Source of the DNA: Nautilus pompilius
Lineage: Eukaryota; Mollusca; Cephalopoda; Nautilida; Nautilidae
Length of the DNA stretch: 64,000 nt
Assembly: GCA_018389105.1 (NCBI GenBank)
Contig: JACATO010000308.1
Location: 682,001-746,000 of the forward strand
Reading direction: 5' to 3'
Positions 47,261-59,951 of this stretch are shown one piece after another (within the stretch, counting starts at the first letter, position 1; the number at the start of each line of letters is the position of its first letter). Made by a program: the position numbers and the translations under genes. The notes beneath the pieces were generated by a model that was given only the letters and a program-made list of their open reading frames with translations, was not told where the DNA came from and did no database searches.

Positions 47261-49277
47261 AAATCCATTTGGGATAGCTTGGTAAAGAAGAATGCTATTA
47301 TTCCTTTGCTATGCTGCTTAACTCATCTAAGCCTTGCTTCCATATGGCATCACTTCAGAAGAAATTCCTAGATGGAAAAACTGCCATGCAAACACTCCCT
47401 TTAGTGTTCTGGCTATTGCTGATTTGGAAATCTTAGCAGCTCCTCTTTACTATCTCTTAACATCAGGTGACAATCATGCAGGTTGGAAACATTGGTGGAT
47501 AGTGGTAGATCACTTTCTTAATCTGAACCCCATTTTGCATTGCCTATTGATTGGAGAATATGGACCTCTACCTTGCTTTAACCCTGTCCTTTATGGAAAT
47601 CATCCTTTTTTTTAGGGTGGTGTTTGCGAAGTATGGTGTAATGTAAAGTTTGTGCATGTTTATGCATCACCAGAGAGAAGGGAGTGGGTAGGGAGGTCAA
47701 ACCCTCTAGTGGAGCAGAGCTCCAAGTGTATGTCTGAAACCATGGTGAAAGGACCGAAATCCTTCATAAGAAAGGGATAAATTTCCATTTCCAAAGTTTG
47801 AGTAGAGCTTCATTAGAGTGCCTGGGCTAAAAGAATCCCCCACATCCACCCTTATGGGCAGGAGATTTTCCATTGTGCTATCACCATGAATACTGATTCC
47901 CCACCATCCAGGCCCCATGGGACAACCTTTGAGCCAAACACTACCACAACCAGGATTTTAATAACAAAAGAATTCACCCCAGGTTAGGTGGGAAGAACCA
48001 ATCACCTGAACACTACACTTTAAGCAGGTTCTGAATTCTGGTCAAGTCATCTCTCTCCAATGCTGTTCAAAGTATAGCATATGTATAATGTGAGCAAACA
48101 AACAAAATGTGATTTTTCTAATTTGTATGTTCTGTAACAAGTCAAGAAAAGAAAAATTCTGGAATTCTTTGTAATTTTAATACTTAAATTCATGGTTTCA
48201 ACTTTCACAGCTTAAAATATACTAGAATTTCTATGCTAAACAGCATTTAAATTTAATATTATGATTTATGTTGATTTCCATTTCATTCCCCATAGTAGAC
48301 TTAATTGTTTTTTTTAAAATAAAAAATCATTTAGAAGAAGTAGTTTTAAAATGAAATCTTTATACAGTAATATTTTAAATTCAAAAAATATTTTCATCTA
48401 TAATAATTTTTTCAGTGTTGAATTTCAGCTATATTTTCAGTTAGTAGTAATTTTTGGAATGTCTACTACTGACTGATACACAAAATACCTTTGTAGTTAC
48501 TAACTACAGGAAACTTCCATAAGAAATTGGTTAAAAGTGCAACATGGCATATTGGTAAAACTTTACTAAACAGCAGTTAGCATTTGCTTGTGAGTTTTTT
48601 TTTATTTGTTTTTATATCTCCTAACTTTCAGCCAGATTTTACAGGACAGTAACAATGTGTTCTTATTACATATGTTAAGCATCCTTTCTTCACTCAAAGA
48701 AAGATTACCTGTTGAAATTATCCACCTTGGCTACAAAGTGTTAAACTAAACACAAGCAAAAATATCAATAAGCTTTTAAATTAATAAGTATATGAAGTGA
48801 CTTGTGTATGCAATCTGAATCTGGTTTTTATCTGCCAATAATTTGGAAGACCTTTGCCACATTTCGATGCTGCTAAAACACATAAGAAAGTTCTGATAAT
48901 CACTGAGTGCCTGTAAACAATTAGCTAACAAATCAGTATGGTAGATGAAGTTAAACGCTTGAAGATAGAAAATGCAAAACTTTGTCAGAAATCATTAAAA
49001 AAAAAATTTGTCAGGTATGCCAGTAAAAGATTTACTTTTTACTCTTGGATCTGTCTGGAAACTGGTAGATATTTTACTGACTTCTTATAGGCAGTGTGAA
49101 ATTTTTTAACTGTAATGTGGAAAGGTTTTTTAAGTTATCAGTAAATAGAAAGTAGAGTCAAATTGCATATGGCTGCTTCATTTGATGAGAAAGGAAATGT
49201 CAAAATTAGATATCTGTTTATAAATTTCAGAAGATGGAAAATTTTTAATTAATATTATAAGAAATTTTTACCAGCTG
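47261..49277. other. No gene; one unclassified repeat-like patch
   Basis: A less AT-rich patch at 47.64-48.06 kb looks like a dispersed repeat (it has tRNA-like fragments such as GAGGTCAAACCCTCTAG), but I could not tie it to a family. A 93-codon plus-strand frame at 47334-47615 has no recognisable domain. The rest is AT-rich and featureless. Confidence 0.4.
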
Positions 49278-49560
49278 GTAGTTGTAGACTACTAGACTGC
49301 TAAGGTTGAGTGTCCAACTTTGAAACTCAATTGGGATTAGCTCAGCTTTGGACACTTCTCTGGTATGCTTTCTTCTTGATTGTCAGTAGCTCACGTATAT
49401 ATGAAAGTAGGGCTTTCTGGGTATATGTGGTGGAGGTTCTAGGGGTAACTAACTCTTGACTGGCTTGCACCCTGACAACTGCTCAAGAGCTCCAACTGTA
49501 CCCAGGTAACTTACTTGGTCACCAAGGCTGATACCCTACATCTTCAGGGTCATAGAAAGC
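49278..49560 (+). repeat. tRNA-headed SINE copy, plus strand
   Basis: The head CTGGTAGTTGTAGACTACTA resembles an A box. The tail has TGCTCAAGAGCTCCAACTGT, then CAGGTAACTTACTTGGTCAC and CAAGGCTGATACCCTACA. Near 20.72-20.8 kb the same positions read TGCTCAAAAGCCCCCCAGCT, CAGGTAACTTATTTTGTCAC and CAAGGCCAATACCCCACA. This tail match is the strongest evidence for a common SINE family. Confidence 0.7.
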
Positions 49561-50239
49561 AAACTATCTTTGATGCCAACTTACTTAGGGGTGCTACCCA
49601 ACAAATGACTTTTCTACACTAAAAAGCTAGCAAAAAAGATTCCTTGCATAAAATACTCAGTGTTCTCTCTGAATTATATTTCATAATTAAAAATGCAGTC
49701 TTACCAATGACCGATTGTATATATTGAATTTGGATTTTTTTTTAAAAAATTATTAACAAATAATAATTTTGCAAAGCATAACCCAACCATCATTTGTTTT
49801 AGTAAGCTTATTAATAAAAGTATATCGGTAGTAAGAAATATTTTAAAACTCTTTGATGACAATTACAAAGAATGTGTAAGGTGTTTCCACAGACTAGTGC
49901 CAAGAAATAAACTAATCAATGCTGCTATATTTATTGCACACAAGAAAACTGGGTTGAGCGGGGAGGCACAAAGTTAATAAAATTGTCCAATATGTGATTC
50001 AGATCGAGACCATCCACTTGTTGCTTGTGCAAATTCATAGCTAAACCCATTGATGTTTGTAGCCATTATTTTTATTTATTGGAGAACACTGGACATTTTT
50101 TTGCTCTCTGCATTAGAAAATAGCATTAAAAAAAATGCAACAGCACACAAATGTATTTTTTGTAAGGCTCCACCTTTGCAGCATCAATCCACCAAAGACT
50201 CAATGACTTTATAAGTGGAAGTAAATTTAGAAGTTAAGT

Positions 50240-51880
50240 GAATTTATTTTATACTTCATCGGGGAACAAGTCACCAGAAATATTCCACACAGTTTGGATA
50301 GATGCTTCTACTACTACCATATCAGTATCCATGGATACTGACCCCATTGCATGAATAATTTTATAGCCAGACTAATCAAATCTCAGTTTGATGGCCTCAA
50401 ACAGATTGTCGAGGCAGTTGTAGAATACTGGTCAATAGATGGCAGCAACATCTGCAAACAGTGGCTCAACATTCTCAACTTCATATCATTTTGGTTATCT
50501 GCGTTTTTGGCACGACACAGGTCGCTAACTCTCAGGTTTTGTTTCTTCTGCAAAACACTTTTCCAAAAGAAATCAAAATGGCATTTATTTTGGATACTGC
50601 AAAGTACTCACAGTTCATCATTGTCCTTCTGATGTAGTCAGTGTAGTTGTTTTGCAAAATATGACTGAAATTGTTAGTGTGACCAATTGTCAGTATTTCG
50701 AAATGAAGGCAAAAGAAATGCTTAATCTCAATCTTGGAATGACCTCTGATATTTCTAGCCTTTGTGTCTATGTCACTTGCAGAATCATGAGCTTGCTCCC
50801 ACCTAAGTAATAATTCAGGGTATTTTTCTGCTATGGATCAAATTGTGGTTGCTTTTACTGTCTACTGGGTTGAACAGAGAGCTCTAGTGCTTAGCAATGT
50901 GCTGAGCTACTCTTCTTTTAATTTTGCTAAAAAATTCTGTCTTTGTGGAGAATATTTTATGAGCTTTGAGTTTGTATGTCATTTCCAAAAAACTTCACTG
51001 TTTGACAATTCTTGACAATGTCACTACCCACTAATGACAAAATGTGACCATAACAATGGGTTTTAATGCATCATGGCTCTTGTCTCTTTAGCTGCTATGC
51101 AACACTGTTTCTGTCATCAAGTTTGATACCTCATCGTATCATTGACTGTGTGCATCTGTGAGTCGAAAATTTAGTTGGATAATACAATCTTTGATAGTAA
51201 TAACTATTCAGTCAGCACAAAGAAAGTCAAGGTCATGAAAACCAATAGAATCTTCATGGATTTCCGAATCATCATTTACCTATTGCAAAATAATTACAAA
51301 CTGTTCCTTATTAGATAAATCTGCTACTTTATCCATTACGGTAGTGAAATTTCTTTCATGTATAGATTTAACTATTTTTTACACAATACTATTTCTCATT
51401 ATTTGAACGATTTAATTTTGTATAGTAGTGAAATTGTTTAAATCAACCTCTTTGTCGACATTCATCTTTCCACTCTTGGTTCATTAATCGCACGACAAAA
51501 GTTAACCGTTTCGGATCTATCATTCTTAAGCCATTCTTCACGGATTTGTAGTCCTTGGTGACCAAGAAAATAAATAATCTCACAAATCTTCAGCAGTATA
51601 GCTGGATTTACCTTCTTCTCATTTTGATGTTTTTGAGAGCAATTCCCTAACATTATGGTTCACTGTGGCTTGATCTATTGCCTCAACAGCTGCTTTGTGT
51701 ACTTCAGATCCATTATGCTTTTGAAATTGGGTGTTAGCATTTTCCCAGTTATGAAAATTCTGGAATGTGAAAATGTTTTCTTTTCGATGGAATCGAGGAA
51801 ATCTATCCTTATTTTCAGCACGACATCATGTGTAACAGAACACTTGTCTTTGGCCAAATCTTAGTGTAAGCAAGTCTTGC
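50240..51880 (-). mobile_element. Old hAT transposon of the TTF/DUF4371 type
   Basis: Read on the minus strand through many stops, the order is clear. A TTF zinc-finger end comes first (FHNWENANTQFQKHNGSEVH, near 51.72 kb), then KAAVEAIDQATVNHNVRELL. Next is LLKICEIIYFLGHQGLQIRE (51.56 kb), the DUF4371 start, usual form IRFLARQGLALRG. A block like MDKVADLSNKEQFVIIL near 51.3 kb matches ETTDISNKEQ, and IHEDSIGFHDLDFLCAD near 51.25 kb matches HEEFIGLHxVD. The C-terminal part is blurred and the left limit is approximate. No terminal repeats found. This is a second, separate copy of the family also seen at 23.2-25.0 kb. Confidence 0.75.
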
Positions 51881-52514
51881 GCCAATTAGGCTTAAATGAA
51901 CGATTTCTATCGACGTAAGGGGAGAATGACATGGAGATTCAGCCATTCGAGCCATCTGAATGGATCCAGTTACTGGTGCCGGCAGAAAATTCAGAGATGT
52001 TACTTGATTAAGTTGGTCAATTCCGTTTCCTTGTACAAACGAAGTATAGCCCCATACTCTGCCTTTATCCGTAATTCTATTTCATCGGCACAACATTATA
52101 CGGATGTTTTCATCACTCATCCGATTACAGGTATTATCAAGGAATAGAAATATACAGCAAATTGGCCTTGTGCTAGTCTAGTGACGTGTTACAGCGAGAA
52201 TCTACTTAACTACCACGATCATTTAAGGATTTATGACCCTCTTTTTTGTATACTCTGATCGCCCTCTATAATCGGAGCACTTTCCCATTCCCGTATTATG
52301 TGCAATTCTAACGGACTCTTTCGTTGCGCATGTACACTTCTGCTTAGCGTTAGAAGTCCCATTCTGTTGTGGGGATATTTCTCCGCGATTTGGCCGACCC
52401 CGGCGCTCTGAGACTAGATTTGGCAACGAAAAGAACGCTTTATAAATACTTCAAACCACAAAACATTAGAAAATTATGACCTAACCATAATTAAACAAGA
52501 AAAAGGAATAGCAT

Positions 52515-53075
52515 TTGGTTGGTGCCCTACGAAGCTGTATGTGCTGCATGTCTGAGGCCGGTCCTCACCTGTTCTCGGCATGGCGGGGCAGGGCCTCGAC
52601 TGCGACCCAACTCGTCCTCGGGAAGGTTGGCATCAGCGCCAGCCACTGGTGTGTAGTTCCTCGACCTGCAGCTGTGAGCAGGGTGGTTGGACTGGTGACC
52701 ACTGAAGGTGCTTCGCGAAGGCACCGACACAAGATTCTTCTGGACCTCGATGTCAGACCAAGTATGGCTGGCATGCTCTACTGGGCTGAACCCTATTGGG
52801 TGGTCGGGATGCTCTGGGAGTCCAAGAACTGCAAACTGCTCTCGTTGAGTTCTGTACTGTCGTCAGGAGCACCACATCTCCCACTGATTGATTATAATTA
52901 TTTTTGCTTGCATTTTTTTTATTTTAGAGTTCATTTTGTTTCCGTCCTAAAAGTTATTTGTAATTTACATTTTTCTTCAGTAAAAGTTGGGCTACATGGC
53001 GAAGTTTGCGTTGACCACTTGGTGGATAAAGCATCAACCATTTTAAAGATGTTGTGTTTTCTGTTTGTTACTTAA
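52515..53075 (+). other. 186-codon open frame of unknown origin
   Basis: An open plus-strand frame begins MVGALRSCMCCMSEAGPHLF. Its first half lies in a GC-richer patch (52.5-52.87 kb) and its second half runs into AT-rich DNA without a stop until 53075. I recognise no domain. The composition break inside the frame argues against one real exon. The patch, together with a downstream AATTATCCAATCAATAAAG near 53.24 kb that contains an AATAAA signal, could be a 3' end of a retroelement. The product, if any, is unknown. Confidence 0.2.
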
Positions 53076-55640
53076 TTTTTAGAAGCTGTTGTATTTTGCA
53101 TGCGACCGTAAGCAGCTTTTGCTTCCAACTCCAGTCCAGCTGTAATAATAAGAAACAAATTATCAAATTTTTCCAATGCTTATTTTTGCATCACAATTAC
53201 TTTTTTTTTTAATTTAAGAAAAAAAATTAGTTTAAAGTTAATTATCCAATCAATAAAGTTGTAGTTGTGTTGTGCCAGAGTTCATTCTCATGTTCTTCTT
53301 ATGGTTCCAGTCCCTCTCTCTGCCCACACGATCCCCCCCCCTCTATTTTTTTGCAATAAATATTATACGGGATAAATCTGTTGAAGTTATTGATTAAGGG
53401 AAATATAAATTGAATTTCTCAAAGTATTTTTACAATAAAACAATCTCGCCATAAATCCTGACAGCGGTTTTTGAAAGGCGGCACAGGTTATCTCACATGG
53501 GAATGATGGCTTTGTTTTTAATATTATTAACTGTCTCTGGGTTTTGTGAACCTGGAGCTGGAGCAGAGCCTTCACAGGGTTTGAAGCATCCCGTAAATGA
53601 ATTTTCTGTCTTTTAGGTGCGGTCTGAATGTTTGATTATTTCAGTGATCTGAACATCAGCATTTATTTCTAGAACTCTAGACGCGAGTGTGACGGCTTTG
53701 TTTGTTTCCATAGATGACGCTAATGCACCGTTTATGATACAGAGGAAGAATCAGCAGGATATAGGACTTCAGCATCGTGTCTGTTGTCTGGAAGTCAGGC
53801 TCACCCGCATACATTAATTTAATGGCTGTCTTGCAGATTATACTCTTTACAGAAATTATCAAGGTCAGCTTATTCCACGCTACACCCACCCACCCGTGGC
53901 AGCCAGTCGATAAGTTATTTTCTTTGTGAGATGAATAGCAGTACTGCTCGTATATAGTGGCACAGGGCCAGGATCAATACCCGCCAATCAAAGTCTAACT
54001 CCGAATGCCTTACATTCGATCAACATGGGATAGGCCAGGTGTTAATTGCTCACACTGGCTCGAGAAATATATTGATTGCGTTTTAATTTTTTTAAGTATG
54101 TATATGTGTAAACTAATATCAAGAATTAATGACTTTTATAATTTAAAACCTTAATCGTTATATGATAATTTTGTTGTGTGATTGTTAAGTCCAATGGTGC
54201 ATAATATTAGCGAGCAAACCCTCTTACAGGTGGCGCTGTGTGCTGATTTAATTTTCGCCTAAGGATAGGAATACTTTACAAGTCTGGCACCCGAAACAAT
54301 CTTGGTATCAAATAGCATACAGAGAAAATTACATCAGTTGAAATACATTAACAATAAATCTAATAAATTAAAGATAAGATTACCTAATATTTTAAGCTGC
54401 TACAGTGAACTTCGTCAAAGCTATACCTACAGTACCTTGCCATAATCATTATAAAATGTTTTGTTATTAGGCTAAGTCAGTTTGCTGTATAAAACTGCAA
54501 GTAAAGTCAAGAAACAGAATGAAATCTTTTTATATTAATACTTTGTCAAGCCGCCTTTAGCAGAGCCATTACCCTGTTCGGCATGGATCAACAAGGTTTC
54601 GTTTCACGTTCTGCTCCAGATGCCCCTATACCTGTGTTAGAGCTTCCTTTAATCTCGTCATATTAGCAGAAATTAGACTGATTGCTCTCAGCGACAAATC
54701 AGATGTCTCGATCGCAGGGAAGAAGTTGGATGCTTTAGTTGCTCTTCCATACTAAGGTATGTAGCATTATCCTCCTGAAGAAAATGAGCATCAAGTCTCA
54801 TTTGTTCTTCATGCCTTGTTTGCCCGTTTTAACAGACTGTTAGCATAGTCAAGAATTCAGAACAGTAGCCGTTGGGGAAGAGGTGCTTGACACCCGAAAT
54901 GATGGCCTGCAGGAACTGCGCCCAAACTTTGGCAGGACTAATAAACCTACCAAAAGTCCTGATTAGAATTTTTCGTCTTTAAACGTGAGCTGGCAGAAAA
55001 GAAAAGCGAGGAACTACGCTGGAGGGATACAAAAACCGAGCCGTTGCTGATCAGGATTCCAGCTATTGTGCGAAACCTTGGCTTAGCAGCCCGTGCGCCC
55101 CGTTAGTACAGGGGTAAGGAACGTTCTTCAAAATGGCCGCCTATTCGGCATTGAGACATCTTGGACAAACAACAATCCCACCTTTCCACCATGCTAAATA
55201 GCGCTTCTGCCTCTACGCTTGACCGTAATGGACATACCAAGGGTAAAATTGCGATTGTGTGAAGTGTGGCCGGATCGGTTCCACGTTGGGCCGTCGTAGC
55301 TGTGTATAAGTCAGGCTTATCTGCGCCTGTGAATTTGTAGTGTTTCTTCCTATTTGAGAGGAGCCGGCCACCCAACTCCACCCAGTGGATGTCAGAGGTG
55401 TAGTTGCCTATTAGACAACCTTTCGTTCGGTTCCAGAGTGTCTTCCATGGAAGGGTTCCTGTTTGTAGCTGGGTTCCCCCTGTAGTCGGGTTCCGTCAGC
55501 GGAGCCGACGCTAGGTGGAGCTACACGTCACGTTTAGTGGTTTGAAAGTGTTGTCTAGTTTAACTTGATTTCCCACCAGGGTTATTCGGCTCTCACTCCA
55601 ACTCTCTGCGCTGAATTCGTGGAATCTGCCGAGGTTGTTA
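53076..55640. other. No gene recognised; mixed composition
   Basis: G+C and CpG are higher than in the left half of the window. A C run lies at about 53.33 kb. ACAGTACCTTGCC at 54.43 kb, followed by CAAGCCGCCTTTAGCAGAG at 54.55 kb, resembles the end and start-proximal part of a Tc1-like element, but I could not follow it further. The 3' part of the adjacent LINE may extend to about 55.1 kb. Confidence 0.35.
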
Positions 55641-55649
55641 TTGATTTTT

Positions 55650-56990
55650 TGGTGGATTCTAGGATTCCCTAGCTATCTGTTGGGAGAAAAGTATCTGCCA
55701 TTTTGAGATGTCTATGCCGTCTCCTATGATATCCAGGATGTTTTTAATTCTTTGAGCGCATATTTTGCTCTCTATGTTTCCGATGTTTAAACCTCCGCAA
55801 TCCAGGGGAAGTCGAGTCGCCTGTTTGTTGACGAGGTGCTGGCGTCCTTGCCACAAGAACTTGTCCAGCCAGCTCGCGCGCCCACCTCGGCATGTCTATC
55901 ACTTCACTCCTATACCATATAGGGGCGGGGACTATGCTATTGATCTCGGTTTCCTTAGCTAAGGTTAGGGGCTCGCCAGCCCTTTAACTGTACTTTTACT
56001 TTCTCAACTAGCTCGTGCCAGTTGTCCTTATCTACTTTTATGTACTTGCTAAGGGGATACACGATACCCAGAATTTTTATCCTGTCCCTAGCCCAGCTAA
56101 CGCCAAAACTGTCGGGTTGGTGGGGTGTTTTCTGAAGAGAACCCGGCCACGCCCCCCCGGTTTTGGTTTCGTTTATTTTGGCGCCAGGTGCCCGCTCGTC
56201 AAGGCGAAGTTTGTCGAACGCAGCCTCCAAGCTCCGCTCATCACGGACTGGATGATTTTAGTCTCCTTTTTATCGGTTATTACGGCTAAAACGGCTGGGG
56301 AGTTTTCTGTGTCTACTTTATGCAGGATTTCTCTGATCAGTTGAAGGGGGTCCGTGATCGTCCTACCCCTCACCGAACAGGTCTGACCCCCACCCGTGAC
56401 TTTACACATAACTTTGGCTAGCCTTTCGGTTAACACCTTAGCTATGATTTTATAGTCTTAGTTTAGGAGGCTGATGGGCCTCCAGTTCGTCATGCAGTCC
56501 CGGTCTCCTCCTCTGAACAGCAGAGTAACCGTGGCGCAGCGCTGGCTGGCCGAGAGGACGCCATCATCGAACGTACTGCACTGTTCGCTACGACTACCAA
56601 GTCCTTAGCTAGCAGTATTCTATATTGATTTCCATCAGCTTTACTTTTCCCATGTCCCACCATTCGGTCACACTGGGGAACTTATTTACATTGCTTCTCC
56701 AGTCTTCCCAGAAGAGCTATACACTTTCTACGTAATCTGACTCGGTCAGAACAGAGGTATTGAGTTTCCAGGCAACGGGTCCTCTGGCAGCTTGCCTGAC
56801 TACAAAGCTAGCCTTAACCTGCGAGTGATCGCGGACCACGAGATACCGTCAGTACCGGAGCTAGGTTAGCACTAATGTACACTCTGTCTAGTCTAGTGGC
56901 TACACTATACCTATGGCTCTGTGTGTGAATTGTTAAAAACTGGACACATCGGAGAACAATATACGCTGCGATTACTCAAGAGTCTTGTCA
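55650..56990 (-). mobile_element. L1/Tx1-like LINE fragment (endonuclease end to reverse transcriptase)
   Basis: The minus strand, in several frames, gives the end of an endonuclease domain (RGPRSL/DHSQVKASFVVRQAARG, near 56.83 kb) and then VAWKLNTSVLTESDY and EWWDMGKVKLMEI, a linker typical of L1/Tx1-type LINEs. The reverse-transcriptase start NWRPISLLN-DYKIIAKVL follows near 56.48 kb, then QTCSVRGRTITDPLQLIREI (56.38 kb). Next are the IKILGIVYPLSK and VEKVKVQLKGW stretch (56.1-55.98 kb) and the C-terminal QGRQHLVNKQATRLPLDCGG with LNIGNIESKIC (55.85-55.75 kb). Many breaks and no 5' end; dead. The Tx1 placement is by motif style and is less certain than the LINE call. Confidence 0.82.
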
Positions 56991-58616
56991 GAGATGTGTC
57001 CTCACTAAACCTTTAAGGTGTTGCTGCTCACCTTTTGTAGGCTAGTCGGTGGAGATGTGGTGACAGTTATGGTGTCACTTTTAAAGGCCCCTAGCTTGTT
57101 CTTCAGCAGCAGTGACATCCATAATGGCAAACTAACTTCCCGGTAAAATTTGTTTACAAATCTATGAGATCTTTGTCAGCCTTTCATCCACTCTGGCCAC
57201 TCTCTGGGCAGTGTATAGCGTGACTTCAGGTAAACGGAGAAGTATCAAGGGATCCACCTGTGGTTGCCCACCTAATGTCTATTATATACCTAATCACGCC
57301 TTAAGTATAAACTTCGGTCAGATTCATTCATTCATGGAGGTCACCAAATTAATAAAGAAGGAGGTTTTATATACAGAGGACCAGATGGCGCCCTGACTTA
57401 TATAATGCCCTCTTCTTTTAAAAATGCTACCATCTACTGACTCCCTCTAACTGTTTTACTGGGTAAACTGTTCGAAACATTGGTAGCACGGTGCTGAAGG
57501 TGTGTTTTCATTCATTCTATTAACTTTGATGTTCAAGAAGTCTGAAAGTACAGTATATTCTTGTCTCGCAAAAAAATTGGGTTGGGGATAGAATAATGGT
57601 TGAGTTCTGTTCTTTATCTCTAAGTGGCTTAAGGGTTTTAACGTGACAAACGAAACAGATATTTGACACAAGTAGATATTGCTGAAACTCAGTTAGGCGA
57701 TTCCATAAACATATCAGCACATGAATGTGAGCTAGAAAAACATATATAGGCCTCAGTCTGAAAAACCAATCCGCGAACAACAGGTTTACAGAAAATAAAG
57801 AACTCTGAAAAGGGGGGCGCATTGCTGGGCAATGAAACTTTGGTAAAGGCCAGCAGGAAATCTCCAAGACCCTGGATATTTCGTAGTCAACTGTTGACAA
57901 GGTGAATTTCCAATTCAGGAAAAACCATAAGACTACTATTTAAAAGCGTCTGGGCTCTCAAAGCCAACAGAACGGAATTTTTATGCTGTGAAGAGGAATA
58001 TGAAAACCAAACCCTAATAACTGGCTTCAAATGTGGCAGAAACGGTGCTGATGTCTACGAAAATTATCAGGCATTATTAAGTACGTAAAACAAAAGAGTA
58101 GCAAAATGCAATCAGTCCTCACTTCGCGTAAAGTCAGCTAATGCAGATGCTACCATGCCCTTCTGTCTTTTGGTTTCATGTTTCTATAGCGGCTATTGAT
58201 GAGTGTGGCGCCGTACAGCACAAGAGTTTTCAATGAACCATTTTCAAGACAACAAAATATGGAGGTCTGTTTGTCCTGTCATGGAGCGCAATACAATTTG
58301 GGTCACTACATAGTCATAGCTGTTGGTATGCAAAGTAATTAACTTCTGCTCTATGCATCAACATTACTTCTACCTGCCTATAGACATCTATCCTGAGAGA
58401 GCAGTAACTTAGCGGAAGATGGTGACCCGACCCACCCTGCCCATACAATGCAAACATGGAAAGGGAGTCAGTCAGCACAGCACAAATTCTGCCGTAGCTA
58501 GGCCGATCACCAGACACAGACCCAGCACAGTGTCTTGTTGTATCTATCCAGCCCTTCCAGTGCTGACAGGCTTGTAGTTCTCAGACGATTGAAGCATATT
58601 CGAAAAGAGGATATAC
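56991..58616. other. No gene recognised
   Basis: Ordinary composition with scattered CpG. Short open frames here (for example at 57520-57900 on the minus strand) have no recognisable domain or splice context. Confidence 0.5.
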
Positions 58617-59865
58617 CAGTGATGAGCAACCTTTTCTGGATGCGAGCCGATAGTGAACTTCGTAGGCTTCTGGAGGGCCACATGCATTTTTTCTTACGGA
58701 GTTGCAGGCTCTAAGCCTGGTGAGTACCAACATACTCCATAACCACCCCTTTTATGCCAAAATAAAAGAAAATATATATTGTATGACGACTTTTAAAGCA
58801 GCTTAATGCGACACTTGACACTCTTTTCTTTCACAAGTCTTTCTATGTCCTGCGATGCGCAAGGAGCTTTCTATGCGTTCGCCTCCCAGCCGATTTCGAT
58901 GCTTGTTTTTCAGCACCTGCATTTTTGAAAGAAAATTGCTCACAGATGCAAGTGCCGCCGAACAAGCTTACCATCTTCAAAGCATGGTTTGACAATTCGG
59001 GAAAACTCTTCCTTGGTAGGTAGAGCTTGTAAAAGTCAAGGAGCGGCACATCGCGGAATTTTGCTCTCAGTTCAGTGCTACACTGAAGATCAAGAGGCTC
59101 CTTTTGAAGCCCTGGAGGTGTACTTTCAGCACTGACATCGAAAGGAATGGAAAAGATGTTGAAGGTGTCCTGGCATCTTCTGAAATCTTGAAAACGGAAG
59201 TGAAATTTATCTTTGAGTTGCCGAATCTCTTCTGTATATTTTGCAGAGTCATCTGGATTCTCCTTCCTCAACGCTTCAAAATGAACAAGGTTATCGGAGC
59301 GAAGTTGTGATTCCCGCAGTGACAACTTGGATTCAAACGCCTTGATCCTGTCAAACATGGCGTGGATGAGCTGATCCTTTCCTTGGAGCCTCAGATTCAG
59401 TTCAATGAGATGCTGAGTAAGGTCAATCAAAAACGCAAGATCGCACATCCACTCGCGATCGCCAAATTCCTTCACTGGCCTCCCCTTCATATCTAAGAAG
59501 AGTTTAATTTCTTCCTTCAAATCATAAACTCGCTCGAGCATCTGACCACGGCTTAGCCATCGCACTTCAGCATAATAAACCACATCTCCATGATCAGATG
59601 CCATGCCACAAAGCAACTCTCTGAATTGGCGATGATTCAAGCTATTTGATCTGAAGAAATTCACGAGCTTCACAATAACTGCAACAACATTTTCCATCCC
59701 CAGAGATTTTGCACAGAAGTGCTCTCAATGCAACAAACAGTGACACAAAATTAACTCATGACCAGTCAGAGCCCTAGCTTCTTGAGATGAGAGTTGTCAA
59801 GCCATTGATGGGGCCCCATCAGTTGCAATGCCACTCAGCCTCTCTAAAGGTAGCCCCATTTAATA
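58617..59865 (-). mobile_element. hAT-Charlie transposon, C-terminal half, truncated
   Basis: The left end CAGTGATGAGCAACCTTTT is a Charlie-type terminus. The minus strand encodes 284 residues from MENVVAVIVKLVNFF to the end (59697-58843): LNHRQFRELLC, YYAEVRWLSRGQMLERVYDL, the helical insert, and a hATC end (MVSLFGGTCICEQFSFKNAG). Further upstream, GIATDGAPSMA near 59.81 kb is the second catalytic block, separated by stops. The zinc finger and first catalytic acid are absent because the homology ends near 59.86 kb. It is a different family member from the 27.1-29.4 kb copy, sharing the RWLSRG core but diverged elsewhere. Confidence 0.88.
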
Positions 59866-59879
59866 GAATGTATATGGGA

Positions 59880-59951
59880 ATCTCTTGCAGCTGTGGGCCC
59901 CTTGCAGCCCTCGGGCAGTGCCCGATTGACCGATGGTTCAGTCCGCCCCTG
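59880..59951. repeat. hAT-like terminal repeat piece
   Basis: Read on the minus strand this starts CAGGGGCGGACTGAACC and continues CGGTCAATCGGGCACTGCCC. This resembles a terminal repeat family with CAGGGGCGGACTG ends that is common in fish and amphibian genomes. It abuts the truncated end of the Charlie copy, so it may mark the insertion that cut it. No partner end seen. Confidence 0.4.

Noticed and set aside
54431-54990. Possible Tc1-like end (ACAGTACCTTGCC) and following text
   Set aside because: No catalytic blocks and no partner terminus found; left as a note rather than a feature.
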